Part shown: piece after piece, positions 35,040 through 47,560 of the stretch
Layout: the number at the start of each line of letters is the position of its first letter
How positions within the stretch are numbered: the stretch's first letter is position 1
DNA from: Dryococelus australis
Taxonomy: Eukaryota > Arthropoda > Insecta > Phasmatodea > Phasmatidae
Length of the DNA stretch: 64,000 bases
Direction of reading: 5' to 3'
Assembly: GCA_029891345.1 (NCBI GenBank)
Contig: CM056994.1
Location: forward strand, 137,956,457-138,020,456
The notes under the pieces: generated by a model
The model's input: the letters and a program-made list of their open reading frames with translations, nothing else
Told to the model about the DNA's origin: nothing
Database searches by the model: none
Position numbers and translations under genes: made by a program

Positions 35040-37242
35040 GATTCTGCCTGTGTTTCTGATGTCTAGCCCCTGTATTTCTATTGCTGTGTTTGCCCTAGGC
35101 TTCGTTCTGGCTGTGAACTGATCACCCACAAGTCTTAGTCTTCCCAGGCTTTCACATTTATAGTAGGCATACTCAAAATAAAATGAAAAGTTCACGGTAC
35201 ACTACATTTATGTTCTCGTTAAAATATGGTGTTCTCCATTGGTTTATTAGTTTGTAGAGGTACAGTTTGAAATAGGATTATGGTGAATTTAGCCAGATGT
35301 ATTATTAGTATATTTTATTTAATTGGTCAATTTGGGAATTTCGTTTTGAATTGAATCCCCTGTTGTTATTTCTTCTATTTTGATTTTAGTGCATGTTACG
35401 TCCCTGTGTGAACATTTGCTGATTTCTGCATTGCTGTTCCCTGCCTTAAAACATGTGGTGATACCTGATTGTGTTCCTTACTGCCTACTACCTATCTAAG
35501 TCACTTGTACCAGTAAAAACTCAAAATTCTGGGATTGTCTTTGAAATGGAAGAGGGTGATCTATTTACAAACAGCTACAACTCAATTGTATTAGATTTAA
35601 ATATTTTATTACTCGAAACGGAATCTGTTGAGTAAGAGGAAATGCTTTAAACTGTAATTGTATTATATGAAAAGGAAACACAAAAGTTGAGTCAGAATTT
35701 AAGTAATAATAAAAAAATTTTAATTTGTTGTGAATCAGTTGAAAGAAAATTCCAAGGCATTCAAGTCTGAAATTTCTGCTCTAACCTCACTTTTACCTTC
35801 AGCATACAGACCAAAATGTGGTATATTTTACTTTAGAGGGAAAATTTTCATGTTATGTTAGGTACCCTCAACAGTCAAGATCTTGCCTTTTGTAAAAGCG
35901 ACTGAACTGTCTTGCAGATAATCAAGAAGAAGTTGCCGTCACTTTAGCTAATCACATTATCTTATTGCATAACATGGACGATAGAATTTTGCAATAGTAC
36001 TAAGAGTATTCAAGTGGTGGAAAATAATTATTTTGAACAATGCAATGCTTTTAATGTAGCAATGAACATAACCTTGAATTAAGTGTTTGACAAAATTGTA
36101 TTAATCAATTTCATGTTGACATTAACACTATGTCACTATGTGTTACTTAAGCTGTATTCAATGCTATGTTGGAAATTTTTGATTAGAAACAAGTATTAGA
36201 AAAACAGTGTTCACATTTCTTTGAGTGAACCCAGTGTCTTTTGTTAACATTTTGAATAATATTAAACATCTACTTAGTTTACCTTAATATATTAGAGCCC
36301 ATGTGACACCTAAATATTTGTACATATTGTATGGACATTGTTCAGTGCATGCAGTTATTTGTAATACTTCTTTGAATGTTATTGTATATGTACCATTGGC
36401 AAACAAGGACAGTAATTTGGAAAATTGCCATGATTTCCCTTTGTCCTTAGTGTCGACAATTAAAATCAGTATTTTCTATTATCTGTGAATAAATTCCTTG
36501 TTGTTAACCCTGACAGAAAATATTTGCTTCACTAAACCATAATGCTTTAACTCTGTGTGAGAATAATGGAACCACCCTTTGCCCTCCTCTTTACCCATTT
36601 TTGATAGCCACATTGATAGCTGTGAGTTCAACATATCTTCTGGCAAACCCTAATTGGATTTTCGTGAAAAATCTATTCTTAATATCGAACCCATTTTTCG
36701 AAAACAATCCCATTCTTTTGGTTATTTGCTACAGAGTTTTCTTTTGAAATCACACACCTCTGTTGATCTACTACACATGCCACTAGTCCCATTTCTCTTA
36801 CTTTAGATGGTAGTGTATACCTAGCTAATGCTTCCTATGTGACATAGTAAGTCCTTACTTGAAATACGTTGGTTCTGTTAGTTCAGCCATTCACATTAAT
36901 CTTACCCTACCTGTGATTCATGTTCGCAAACTTGCACCTAACCTTACAGTGCTTCATTTTTTCGAAGTTTCCCAATTTAACATTAAATGGCTTTTAATTA
37001 AGGAACTTGATGCTATGTTGGCATCACAACCACATTGTGCCAACTTAAAAAAAATTCTTCATCTTCTTCGTCCAATACATACTCAATCAAGTACTCATAA
37101 TTTTAGCATTGTGTCCATTGTTGTTTCTTGCAGCATTACTACTCTTTGCATAGCCTTTTGTTTATTGTTATGGCTTAAATTTTGGTATATTTCCAACTGT
37201 ACCTCACCACAACCTACTTCTGTGCCTTCCTTACCCAAATGA
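35040..37242 (+). pseudogene. Envelope-like gene remnant of element B
   Basis: Between the end of pol and the 3' LTR, the place where errantiviruses and other insect endogenous retroviruses carry env, lies a broken coding region. The clearest frame (36,859-37,242, 127 aa) has a single strong membrane-spanning segment near residues 80-105 followed by a short Pro/Ser tail, the layout of an envelope membrane subunit. Upstream, about 36,540-36,850, other frames hold Cys-rich and N-glycosylation-like (NGT) sequence. The rest (35,040-36,500) is AT-rich with many stops and only weakly coding. The assignment rests mostly on position and topology, and no intact protein is encoded. Confidence 0.6.
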
Positions 37243-37428
37243 ACCCTTTTGGTCACTCTACCTTCTGCTTCCCAAGTGTCTAGGGGATAGATAAATACAT
37301 TTTTTTGAGGTTTTGTATAGGGTTTTGTGTGACAGTTTTTTGGAATAACTTAACATGTTTCGTTAATTTTTTTTTTTAATGAGTTCCTCTTCGCCATTCT
37401 CAGACATGGTCTGTTCTGAGGGGTGAAG

Positions 37429-37890
37429 TGAGTGCCATTTTGTGGTACCATAAGAGTTTTGCTTATGTTCTGTTCTTACTTTTCTTGTGAAATGTGTCTT
37501 TGCCTTTTCTAGGTAAAGTTTTTTCCCTTGGCAAAATCCTAATTTTGAATTTACTGCAGTCAATTACCTCTTTTATTATTCAAGCTTAAATTTGTAACGG
37601 AATGTCAATAATTTTAATTTGTCTAATAGGTGATATTTATGTGAAGTAAGAACTTTTCACGTGTCAACAGTTAAATTTAGTTCACAACTATTACGGTAAA
37701 GGTATTTCAAATCTTTACTCATTAATTTGTATTTTCTTCTCATTGTTGACTTCGTTTCACTATAGTTAGCACCACTTGTAAGTAATGTATCTTAATTTAT
37801 TTGTATTTAAATCTGGATTTAAAAAAGGGCAGCAGTTTTTTGTGAATCATGTAACTATTGCATCTCTGTGTTAGTAATATTTTTATTAAA
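37429..37890 (+). mobile_element. LTR of element B, copy 2 (3' LTR)
   Basis: Direct repeat of 21,390-21,860, preceded by a purine tract (GAGGGGTGAAG, 37,418-37,428) typical of a polypurine tract. Just after it, AATAC recurs at about 37,895. Together with the integrase and env-like remnant upstream it defines the 3' end of element B. Confidence 0.8.
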
Positions 37891-37899
37891 CAGAATACC

Positions 37900-39065
37900 A
37901 CCTTCCATTTAATTGATAATCAAAATACTTAAGATCCCAAAGTTAAAGAAAAAAAAAATAACGTTTGTCAACAGACAATCTGGGTGTAATTGTGAGCATG
38001 TATATCGATAGTTGTATCGAGAACTATGTCGATATAGGTAATGCTCAGAAGTGACGAAACTGTCCAATTCCTTCTCCTTCTCCAGACTTGATAATGGCGT
38101 GACTTTTTATTTATTATTTCTTAAGAATACTGATGATATGGCATAAGCAACATTTTCCTACCGCCATAGGTAAGTTCCAAGTTTGCCTAATTTTCTCGTG
38201 GTTGGGATAAGCCAATTTTAAATGGCGACCGACTTTTATTTTGTACACTATCATGTGTCATAGTGCGGTCCCCGTCCTTGGGTTTTCGCAGTTGGCTTTG
38301 CTGAACGACCAAAGGCATACTCTGCCATGTTCTAACTGAAAAAGCTGAAATCCTGGGTGGCGATGTTTGCTACTCACAAGTGGCTGTGCCCCTTGTTTTC
38401 ATAGAGAGGCGGACATGTCTACATCTCAACAAATTATTCTACAAGAAAGAAATTTAAAAAAATTTATTTAAAATTGGTTTTATAAAGCATATGCTAATAG
38501 ATGATGGTTGTGGTTATCATGTTTCGGATATTGCAAACAATGTCATAGTTTTGGACATCGTCATGGAATCATTATCAGCTAAAAAATTACATTACTCTTA
38601 AAAATTATTGAATAATCATGTTACAGCATAATATGTACTTAACTTTTGCGGGTTTACCTAATGTCAATTTCATTAGTTTATTTATAAATGTTATTACTAT
38701 TATGGCCATTTTAAAGTAACTTATAATTTGCTTTTATTTATTTTTTGTTTTGCAAAACCTAACCAGCCTAAGCATGCAACCAAATGATATTATAAGATAA
38801 ATAAGAAATTATAATGTAGGCATATACAATATGTGTTCGCGAATACATTGAGAATGTTAAAGATCGTAATATTTTTTTCATATATAACATTAATTGTTAA
38901 AATATTCATTGCCATCGGATTATAGTGTTGTACTTGCATTTTTTTTTTTACTTAAACCTGTTCAACTACTACAAATCGAGTTTTGATAAAGTGCATAGTA
39001 TAACCATTTTACCTTGTATGACGTTTGACTGTATGAATATGTGATTGAATGTAAATTAAAATTTA
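37900..39065. other. Unassigned interior of element A
   Basis: AT-rich sequence between element B and the Gag capsid part. It should continue gag if A were intact, but no frame does. Possibly another small insertion or heavy decay. Confidence 0.35.
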
Positions 39066-39068
39066 ATA

Positions 39069-40653
39069 TTATTTTGGGACTCGATGTTTAGCTGTTGAAC
39101 TTTTATTTTTAACAAGAAACAGACAAACACATACTATATCCACTCCTCGCCTTTGCCATTGTCGGTCTTGCAAGTTAAGTGTTGTTGAAGTCTTATGGAC
39201 CACCGACATATTATTTGTAATACTGAGGGAGGCGGAGCAGTGGTAGCGAAAATGCCGCTGGTACGTGAATAGAAGTTGGTCTGTCAACTCTTCATCGCTC
39301 ATGGGAGCCGTCAAATGTCTGTTTCGTTCAAACTCTACACTGAAGCGGTCTACTGTTATTTTCTCCTTACTTGGATCCCAATGTTCCTGTGCGAGCTGTG
39401 AACGAAAGTGTGATTGAATTTTCTCACTCCAAAAATTTTGTAGGGAAATCGCTTGAAAATCGGAAAATGTGGAAATTATTTCCTTCACTACCTCCCACCA
39501 GAAATAAGCTCATGCCTCTTAATATGTCGGTGTCGTTCAATTCGAAATGTTTTGCATACTCCTCCATTTTATTTATGTAGCTTACATAGTTTTCGTTCTG
39601 CTTTCCAAAAAATTTAGGCAGCCCCTCCGACCATTGCTTGGCGGGGCCATGCAATAAAGCGGTAGTTAGGTGTGTTGCTGGTGCAGGATTATTGTACTAA
39701 TAGCTCCTGTTATAGAGAGTTGTTATGAGCTGTAAATGATGTTCTTGCGCCTTGTTTGAACGTGATATTTGGTCAATGTGGCGACTAAACTGCTCTTATT
39801 CGTCTTGCAATTTGCACTCTACAGCATTTATCAGTTTGGTTTGCTCGTGGGCATTAACCTCTATAGATCTCCTCTCTACTTGTTCAACTCTGATCTCCAG
39901 TTTAGTACATTGTAACATAACCTCTTCGCTTACTATCCCCACTAACTTACGAGTTTCAGTTACGTCAGAACTTAAATTGTGTAATGATTCGTCTGTTCTT
40001 TGTAGGCCGGCATCGGTTTCATCTTGCAATCGATTTAATTGTCTGGCGAATGTGTCAATAAAATTTATTTTATGATTACTAACCTCTTCCTTAATGTAAG
40101 ATAGGCGGGTTTCTAACGTTTCCTTTACACTGCCTATCTGCTGCCTCATATTCAGGGAGATTTTGGCTCAAATCACCCATTTGATGACTTATATCGTCCA
40201 TCTGTTGTTCCAACTTTTGGCTCACATCTAGGTAAATTTGTTGCGTCAAATTACCTAACTGTTGTTCCATCTTTTGGCTCACATCTGAGAAATTTTCTAG
40301 CCTCGTATAGCATATCTGTTGGTTCTGCTGTAAGAGCATGATTTGCATTAGTTCAATCAACTCATTGAACTGAGAAGTGGTCACTATAATAGGTTTTGTT
40401 TATTCTGTTTTATGTGTTTTTGTACCAGAGGTTGTTTGTGTAGCTGGGTTTCGGTCTCCCTCGCCTAATTTATTACTGCCCCTCCAGAAGATGTTTCACT
40501 CTTATTTAGCTCCTTGTCTCTTACTCCTAACACGATTAACTTGTTGAATTGTAATTTTACTTCAATGATTACTGGTGTAGTTTCCTCCATATTAGAGCTC
40601 CTAAAAAAGTAACTCTCTCTAGCATAATGGTCCATATATTTATTGTACGGCAA
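39069..40653 (-). pseudogene. LTR-retrotransposon Gag of element A (N-terminal and capsid parts)
   Basis: On the - strand, starting about 70 bases after the LTR edge, four frames follow each other. 40,653-40,465: Glu/Thr-rich start. 40,384-40,091 and 40,149-39,796: a long coiled coil with Gln/Leu heptads. 39,654-39,424: capsid start with LPKFFGKQNENYVSYINKME and a domain typical of retrotransposon Gag. 39,488-39,069: remainder of the capsid domain. In the family Gag forms the cytoplasmic particle that packages element RNA. It is split by frameshifts. A Gly/Asn-rich Gag tail in the same orientation sits at 20.4-21.4 kb beyond element B. Confidence 0.78.
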
Positions 40654-40720
40654 TGTTTGGATACCACTACGTTGGGATGAGAAAAATACTTTCTAATAGT
40701 ACTGAGTACCAAAAAATCTC

Positions 40721-42283
40721 TGTGTTAATGTTTGGTGACGTTTGGTTTCTTTAAATAGAAAATTTAGGCCAAACGTTGCGGCACCAAAGGGTGCCTGTAG
40801 TAACTGTAGTTTGCAAACTATATATAGGGATATTTAGGTGTGATGTAGTGAGACAGGTATGTATGAGGCATATATAATACACGTATTGACACCTGTATAC
40901 TTTATAACATTTTTTGACTTACTCTCATTTTTGGAGGTCTCTGGAACTCTGAAATTGTCACATAGCTTGCACTCATGCACAAAACTTTAACAACACTACG
41001 AAAATAGCTATGTGGATAAGTTAAAAATATATTATTAACATTTAAATTTCATAGGAAAATAATTAATATTGATTGAAAAATTAGAATGACTGTCTGAAGA
41101 GAAAATATTTATGAAAATGATAATATCTAAACTTTTAAGGTTAGGTTCACTTTTAAAATAACATTGATCACAAGTAGGATTGCGTGTACTTAGAAAAGAT
41201 GAAATACCACTATAATTACAATAGGTAATATGAAATAAATAATTTAATTAATTAAATAATTAATGTTGCTTTAATGTGAAATTTAAAAAAAGTCAAATCA
41301 AATTAATAAATTTCCAGAAGTAGTTCTCCTCACGTATCTCGATCTACGCGAAGTTAACTGAGCTCCAATACAAAAAGCAAATGAGACTATGTTCTCACTA
41401 CTCAAACATACTTTAAACTGGTTAGCTTCTTATTACTAATACTGTAGTATTTAAGTCACTTTCGAATATTTTTCAAATTTATATAAAAAAATTATTTTGG
41501 TTTCTATAAAATTTATTTTTCTTCTGCGTATAACTCAGCAGTACTAGCTGGACTTCTGTTTTAAATACCCTGACAACAAGCAAATTTACTTTAAATGTTT
41601 CTTCTTAACTTTTTCAGAATATAGTAGGAGCTTGGAACATTGAAAAATAACTCCTGATTTCAGTTAAAAAATTCTCCAAACTTACAATGACAACGGCGTC
41701 ACGTGAGTATTAGATAAACCTCGTAGCCTTGAACATGGCGCCTGGCGCCTAACTTAACGGCATCTTGACATCAGTTAGAGTCATTAAAAATCTTAATCTC
41801 TTATCTGAATTGAACTTCTGGGACCAATATATACTCCTAGCCTTAGGCCGATGCATTCATATTCATAGCTAACCAAAAATCGAACTACTTCTGGTGAAGA
41901 AGAAAATACAATAATTATTCAACACATAAATGCAATTAAAATAATGAAATAAAAGAAATGATACCAGTTTAAAAGTTACAGAATGATTAATGAGAGAAAA
42001 AAATAACATATAGGATTAACTTTTAAATATTTAGATGATAATTTTTCAGATCTCAGAATTTTGTATGGAATTATCATACGGTAATAAAAATAAAAGAGTG
42101 GTTTCTCAGTACCAAAATTACGTGCTTTAATGCATTGCCAAAAAGTATATGAGGGGTTAGGAAATTAAGATTCGTCAAATTTATATGCTAAATAAACATA
42201 CAATACTGTCTCTAATCACATCCGTAGCTGATTAGAATACTGGAATCTAATGACAATTACATGCTCACTGTTAAACCATGACA
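40721..42283 (-). mobile_element. LTR of element A, copy 2 (5' LTR)
   Basis: Direct repeat partner of 16,450-18,094. On the - strand it starts TGTCATGG at 42,283 and ends ...ACA at 40,721, directly upstream of the gag start, so it is the 5' LTR. A primer-binding site could not be assigned to a particular tRNA. On the + strand its outer edge lies 243 bp before exon 3 of the protease gene. A (TA)n microsatellite follows at 42,321-42,341. Confidence 0.8.
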
Positions 42284-42526
42284 AACATTCTTTAATTTCT
42301 ATATAAGCTCCATAAGGTTAGTATATATATATATATATATAATGCTATGTTGTCATGCTGATACTTCCGATAAATTTGGTAAATTGGAAATGCAAAGTGA
42401 GTTTTATCACATGAAATCAACTTGTTAGTGTCCTAGTTAACAATATTTCGCTTTTCAAAATTTAAATTATTTCAAAAACTTATTTATCTTCATCAGCATT
42501 CTTAACTCTTAATGACTCTCTGCCAG

Positions 42527-42695
42527 AGGACAGTCCTGCGAATCCCGCTACCTCTACCAGGATTGTGCATGGAGTAGTGGCTTCAAAGAGTCAGTTACCT
42601 TACCAGGCAGCCTTGTTCCTGGATGGACGCACTTTCTGCGGGGGTTCACTCATCGCAGACTTGTGGATACTGACCGCTGCACACTGCACTCACAA
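42527..42695 (+). CDS. Trypsin-like serine protease, exon 3 (activation site and catalytic His)
   Basis: The acceptor CTCTCTGCCAG| ends at 42,526 and the donor CACAA|GTAAGT starts at 42,696. Phase 1 from exon 2 joins exactly (g+ag = Glu). It encodes the end of the pro-peptide, the activation cleavage site after STR, the new N-terminus IVHGVVA, the strand [17 protein letters not shown] and the catalytic histidine in LTAAHC; both Cys of the His-loop disulphide are present. In S1 proteases, cleavage at R|IV frees the N-terminus that orders the active site, and the catalytic triad is His-Asp-Ser. Exons carrying Asp and Ser are not in the window. The exon ends in phase 2. IVHG replaces the more usual IV[G/N]G. 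Insect midgut chymotrypsins and brachyurins are the closest in feel. The open frame is intact, so this is the only probable living gene here. Confidence 0.9.
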
Positions 42696-44456
42696 GTAAG
42701 TCTTCCATTATTATTTTATGTATTATACTGTGAAACTGATGTTCACCACTTGCTGAATAGAGCATAGGTGGTATTTACAATTCAGTATGAATGGCTTAAA
42801 GGCCTTGTAAATATTAAGGCATTACGATACCTATATGTGACATACTATAATTTATATATGACTAGTTTTTTTTAATAAGTTATTATTTTAAAGTTGTCCA
42901 TAACATTTATAAAACTTGTAAAGTTTTTATTGTTCACGATGAAATTCACACCACCCATTCCAAAACAACGCCACTCTCTTTAATATTATAAAACATCGAT
43001 TAACGTTTTTATTAATTCAAAGAGAGATTTTAAAATTCCTCCGATATATCTTAACCCAAATACAATAAAACTCTACATGAAAATTGCAAGTATTTCATAT
43101 TTCACAAACTTTATCGAAGCAAGTGTGCCTGAGAAAATATTGGACATACAATAAATAGTTGTAATTTTTAGTGTTATTTCATACCGTCATGGAAAATATT
43201 TTTTTTCGTAAGATGTTCCGATTTTGCGGAATGGATAAATGTGACCAATGCAGAATTTTAACTAGTTTCAGGGTTGTTTAAATCCACCTTGATTCGTGTT
43301 ACAACTTACCCTGGTCCGTCTGGCGAGAGACGCTTCGTGTAGACTTAAGTGGGTCACTCCCCTTGCCCAACTGTGATGTCGGCGACACTCTCACACTGTT
43401 AAAAAATACTGCAATGAATCTGAGAGAGTTACATATGTCACATCATTAGGAATAAATTGTTTATACCTTACAACTTCGCAAGAAATTCGTAGGATAGTAG
43501 TAAGCATCATGGATTCCAAAAGTTTTTAATCATGTTCACAACTCGCTCCGGAATAAAGTATTTCAACTCTTTCAATCTCATTTTCAAATACAGTTAAATG
43601 CCCTTGTAAGAAAAAATTAAGGACATTATTTCTTAAATTATAAGGACAATAAAATTATGGGAGGTTTTGTGCAATTTACAGCAAGTCTGTTATTCCGTTA
43701 TTGATAAAGCAGCGTGAGCAAATATTGGTTGGAAATTATCATCCATTTTTTAATAATATTACGTAAATTTAATGTTCCGATAAAAAAAGGTAGTTGCCAA
43801 CGGAAAACTTTTTATATTTCAATGTATTATTTGTGTATGTGGCGTTTGTGACATCGTTAAGTAAAATAAATAATTTATTGCAAAAATTACATACGACAAC
43901 TATCTACTATAAGAGATAACCATCAGAATATCATATACTGAAAAGAAACTTGAGCTTCAGCCGCTTTGCTGTTTTCTATGGTAAATTAGGAGTAAAACAA
44001 AACTCAATGTATTTTATTTTATTTGTTTAGTTGAGTTATTGAAGTCAAAATAATACCACAAAAGACACCTATTAAGATTCTTCAGCGAAACATCAGGTTT
44101 ATTTGATCTCGTTATTTAGGACATGCTTAGAATCATGTGTGTCCTACGAAATATATAGTTCGTTTATCCTTTACAGGGGTCGAGCGTGAAGGGTGTAAAT
44201 TTTACAAATTATATCATTCAGTTATTAAATCGGTACATGCAGTATATTTCAATCCTATTACAAATGTATAGTACTTTCAAGCTCAATTAACTGTTATAGT
44301 AAATATTTACTAAGATTTATTGAGGTCAATTTGCTTATCATGAACAGATTCTATCCATTAAATACAGCCGTGTTTTGAGGAGAGAGTTTTTTATTTTGCT
44401 TGTAATATATGTTTTCACATATACTTAAACATAGGCGCTACACGAGGTGTATACGG
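42696..44456. other. Start of intron 3
   Basis: AT-rich intron sequence of the protease gene before the Polinton terminal repeat. No gene or clear repeat. A GC-richer patch at 43,300-43,400 is unassigned. Confidence 0.5.
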
Positions 44457-45640
44457 AGTGATATTACAAATTTTAAGGAATGATAATGAAGGGCACCAGC
44501 ATCCATTTGAGATATGGAACCCCGGTCCAGGAAACTCATTCGTCGAACTTTACGACAAAAACAGTGTTGGGTTGCCTATTACAGTGGAACACGGCAACGG
44601 TCAGGGTCTTCTGTAAGAATGTAGCACTACATGTAATGTTTTATGGTGAAGTACTAACATTACTTTGAAGCCAAAACCAGGATAAACATCCTTGCCCAAG
44701 TCAATAACTCAATTCGGTACCAGGAGAGTGGCAGTAAAGCATGTTATCTGTGATATCAAGAGTCGGCTTAATGTTCTGTAGCCGTAGTAGGGCATAAAGG
44801 GTAAAAATGTATGCTCCACTAATGCACAGTGGTAGAGCCAGCGGCAGTCTCCTGGCCTAATTAAAGTGATATCAATTTAATTAATCTAATTTGAATATCA
44901 TATTTAAATGAGAATAAATAATGGTTAATCTAATTAGCATGTTACTTAGCCAATTAATTAATCAATTAATTGTTTTATCTAAAAAAAATTATTGGTGTTA
45001 AAAGGGTTAAGTGTCATAGAGGTGATATTGGCTGAGCAGCATCGATGTGTCCTCTGTGACGCCCTGAATTCGACTTAACAGAGGGCTGGGTTGTAATTGC
45101 TTATATAGGTGTTGATGTTGGTGTAAGAGTGGTATAAGGGACACTTTATTATTTGGTGACTGATGAGTAGTTCCATTCAGGTCGCTCTCTGCATGCATAG
45201 TGAGGATTTAGATTTTAGATAATGTTTTCGGGTTATGTAAATATATTTTAGTAAATGACAAGCGACATTTAAATAGCCTAACGTACAAATTACTTTAATC
45301 ACTACAAATTACTTTAATCACTAACCAAAAGACTTTAATCATAACAATGCTATTGCCGAATGAAACTATTTCCCCATCGAAGTAACTGATCTCCATTTGA
45401 ATCATTAAATCGAATTTAATCATGCGATTTCAGAATTCATATTAATATCGTAACCAAAAACTATTTCAAACATAACACATGCTAACTGAAATCATTAAAT
45501 TATTCAAAAACATACGATCAATAATGACAAGCCCAGCACCCACAATAAAACGAATTACAACTCACCATCATTCTAGGTGTCATGAACCCCCCTCTCCATG
45601 AAAAAGATTCCATCCCTCTCTGACTCACATAAACAAATAT
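44457..45640. repeat. Left terminal inverted repeat of the Polinton
   Basis: Reverse-complement match to 60,726-59,735. Landmarks: GAAGGGCACCAGCATCCATT (44,490), GTTAAAAGGGTTAA with TGTCATA (44,996), GGTGTAAGAGTGGTATAAGG (45,120), ACCAAAAGACTTTAATC (45,324) and AATGACAAGCCCAGC (45,523). The stretch 44,650-44,880 is poorly matched. The repeat ends inside a CCCCTCTCC-rich patch. Confidence 0.85.
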
Positions 45641-46009
45641 AAATACATAATTTACTATGCTCCACATTGACTCACAAGATCAATATTCTAAACGCAACAA
45701 AATACAGGTTAAACAAGACGAACGGCTTATAAAAATTATTGATTACACTAAGAAATTAATTAAACTGCACGCAAAGTTGCTTTTAAGCCTAACACAACTA
45801 TCCAAGAAAATTGCTTCACTCTCAACACACGTTAAAATGCAGAACCGCTGCTGTTACAAAACATTTTTCCATCGTATGTTGTCATCTCTATTACTCGCAT
45901 ATTGCGAAAGTCCGATGCAAACATTTCACCTAAATTAACCAAACCGAAGCACTTATACAAAGAGGCGTGACTTTAATAAATAAACAAATTTGAAAACTGT
46001 GAGTGTATT

Positions 46010-46300
46010 GTGCAGGAAACGACATCACTGCTCCAGGCCTTACACAATCCCTGCAGACAGTTCAGCTGTTCGGACAGAACTGGTAACTTCCATGTGACAA
46101 CAATTTCTCCGCTCACCCCCACTCTCCACCACGCTGCTGACAAGAGTAAAGAAACTACCTCATTCCTTCATGCCTTCCTGGCAGCTCGGCTGTTCGAACA
46201 GAACTGACCTTTGCCAGGAGGCAACAATTTCTCCACTCACCCCACCCTCCGCCGGCTGCCGGCAGTGAAAAAGAGACTGCCTCAATATCTCATACCTAAA
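46010..46300. repeat. Two and a bit tandem copies of a ~130-bp GC-richer unit
   Basis: CAATTTCTCCGCTCACCCCCACTCTCC (part at 46,100-46,125) recurs as CAATTTCTCCACTCACCCCACC at about 46,224, and AGCTGTTCGGACAGAACTG (46,064) recurs as GGCTGTTCGAACAGAACTG (46,187). Period roughly 123-133 bp. It is less AT-rich than its surroundings and stands out as an insertion. Confidence 0.85.
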
Positions 46301-47439
46301 GTCAGATGCGGTGCCGGTGAGGCGGGGAAGCAAAAGTCACCTGCCTGTGAGAACCAACTCGCCCAGGAAAATTTCAAAGACTAGAAACGTATTCCCATCA
46401 CATCTCCAGAAAACTACTTTTATTCCTTTAAAAATATTTTAAGTCCAGGAAATTCTTACCCATGGAAATATTCCTCAAACTAACCGACTTAAGAGATTTC
46501 CAAGTACCGATGGAAATATTACTCTGCTCAATTATCACACTCAAAAGTAAATATAAAAAATTAGTTCTTACATTCTTTAAACATTTTGCTACCTAAATAG
46601 CTAAGATTTTTTTTCAAAAGCTTTTGAGATAAAACATTTTCAATCAAAGGTCTTTGATGCCTGCCATAATTCGTTAATCAATTTAAGCATATGTGTATTT
46701 TCTAAAATATATTTTGTGTGTGTAATGACCTACGAAATTATAAGTTTTAAGCCAATTTTGGTATACACAAAAATTAAATATAATTTTACAAATGTGCCCA
46801 TCCAATAATAGCAGAAATGTTTGTATTTTGGACAAATATACGTAAATATCATGTTTCCATGGGAAATTAAAATTAAACGATAATCGTATTGGAGTTTCAA
46901 CATTTCAATAAAAAACTGAATTTTAAATATTTAGGTTAGGATTTTAGGAGCTGACAAACATATATATTTTTCTAGAATACGTTTGTATGAAACACAGTTT
47001 CTGTCTGTGAAAAGTTTATTTTACAACAATTGCTGCCATCCAAATATAACATAAAGACGTATACTTTGACAAATGTGTATATATTTTTATTTTAAAATAC
47101 TATGTTTCCAACTACCCGACATGCCAGTGCTAGCACGTAGAGAGAGGTATTCCAAGCCTAAAGCAGAAGTAGTAAATAAATTTTTTTTTTTATCTGTTGA
47201 AAGCAGTTTCCAACACAGCCTTCCACCCATTGCAAACCGCCACTGCCTCCACTGCTGTGCTGAGAGCTCACAAAACCTTTTGTAGGGCTAACAACACCAC
47301 CCAGTGAAAGCATTCCCCTGCCCGTCCCTCATTTCCACTCATGTAGACCCAACTCCATTATGAACAGCTCTTAACACGCACATATTATTTTTTTAATAAA
47401 TAATTTCCAACACAAGACCATATAAATTGTTAATTCATT

Positions 47440-47560
47440 TCGCCAACCCCTGTGGCGAAGTTAGATTACGGTATACTGCGGGGTTCTGGGTTCTAATTCA
47501 GGGTAATATATGGTTTATATTAGCTGGGTTTAATTCCTGGATAAGACATGGCTTATATAT
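47440..47560 (+). mobile_element. SINE-like fragment with a B-box-like motif
   Basis: CCCCTGTGGCGAAGTTAGATT followed about 45 bp later by GGGTTCTAATTCAGG (47,489-47,503) resembles a tRNA-derived promoter pair with a B box. No target duplication or tail was defined. Confidence 0.35.

Noticed and set aside
39371..40075. + strand frames at 39,371-39,580 and 39,752-40,075
   Set aside because: They are antisense to the Gag coding frames, which have coiled-coil and capsid features.
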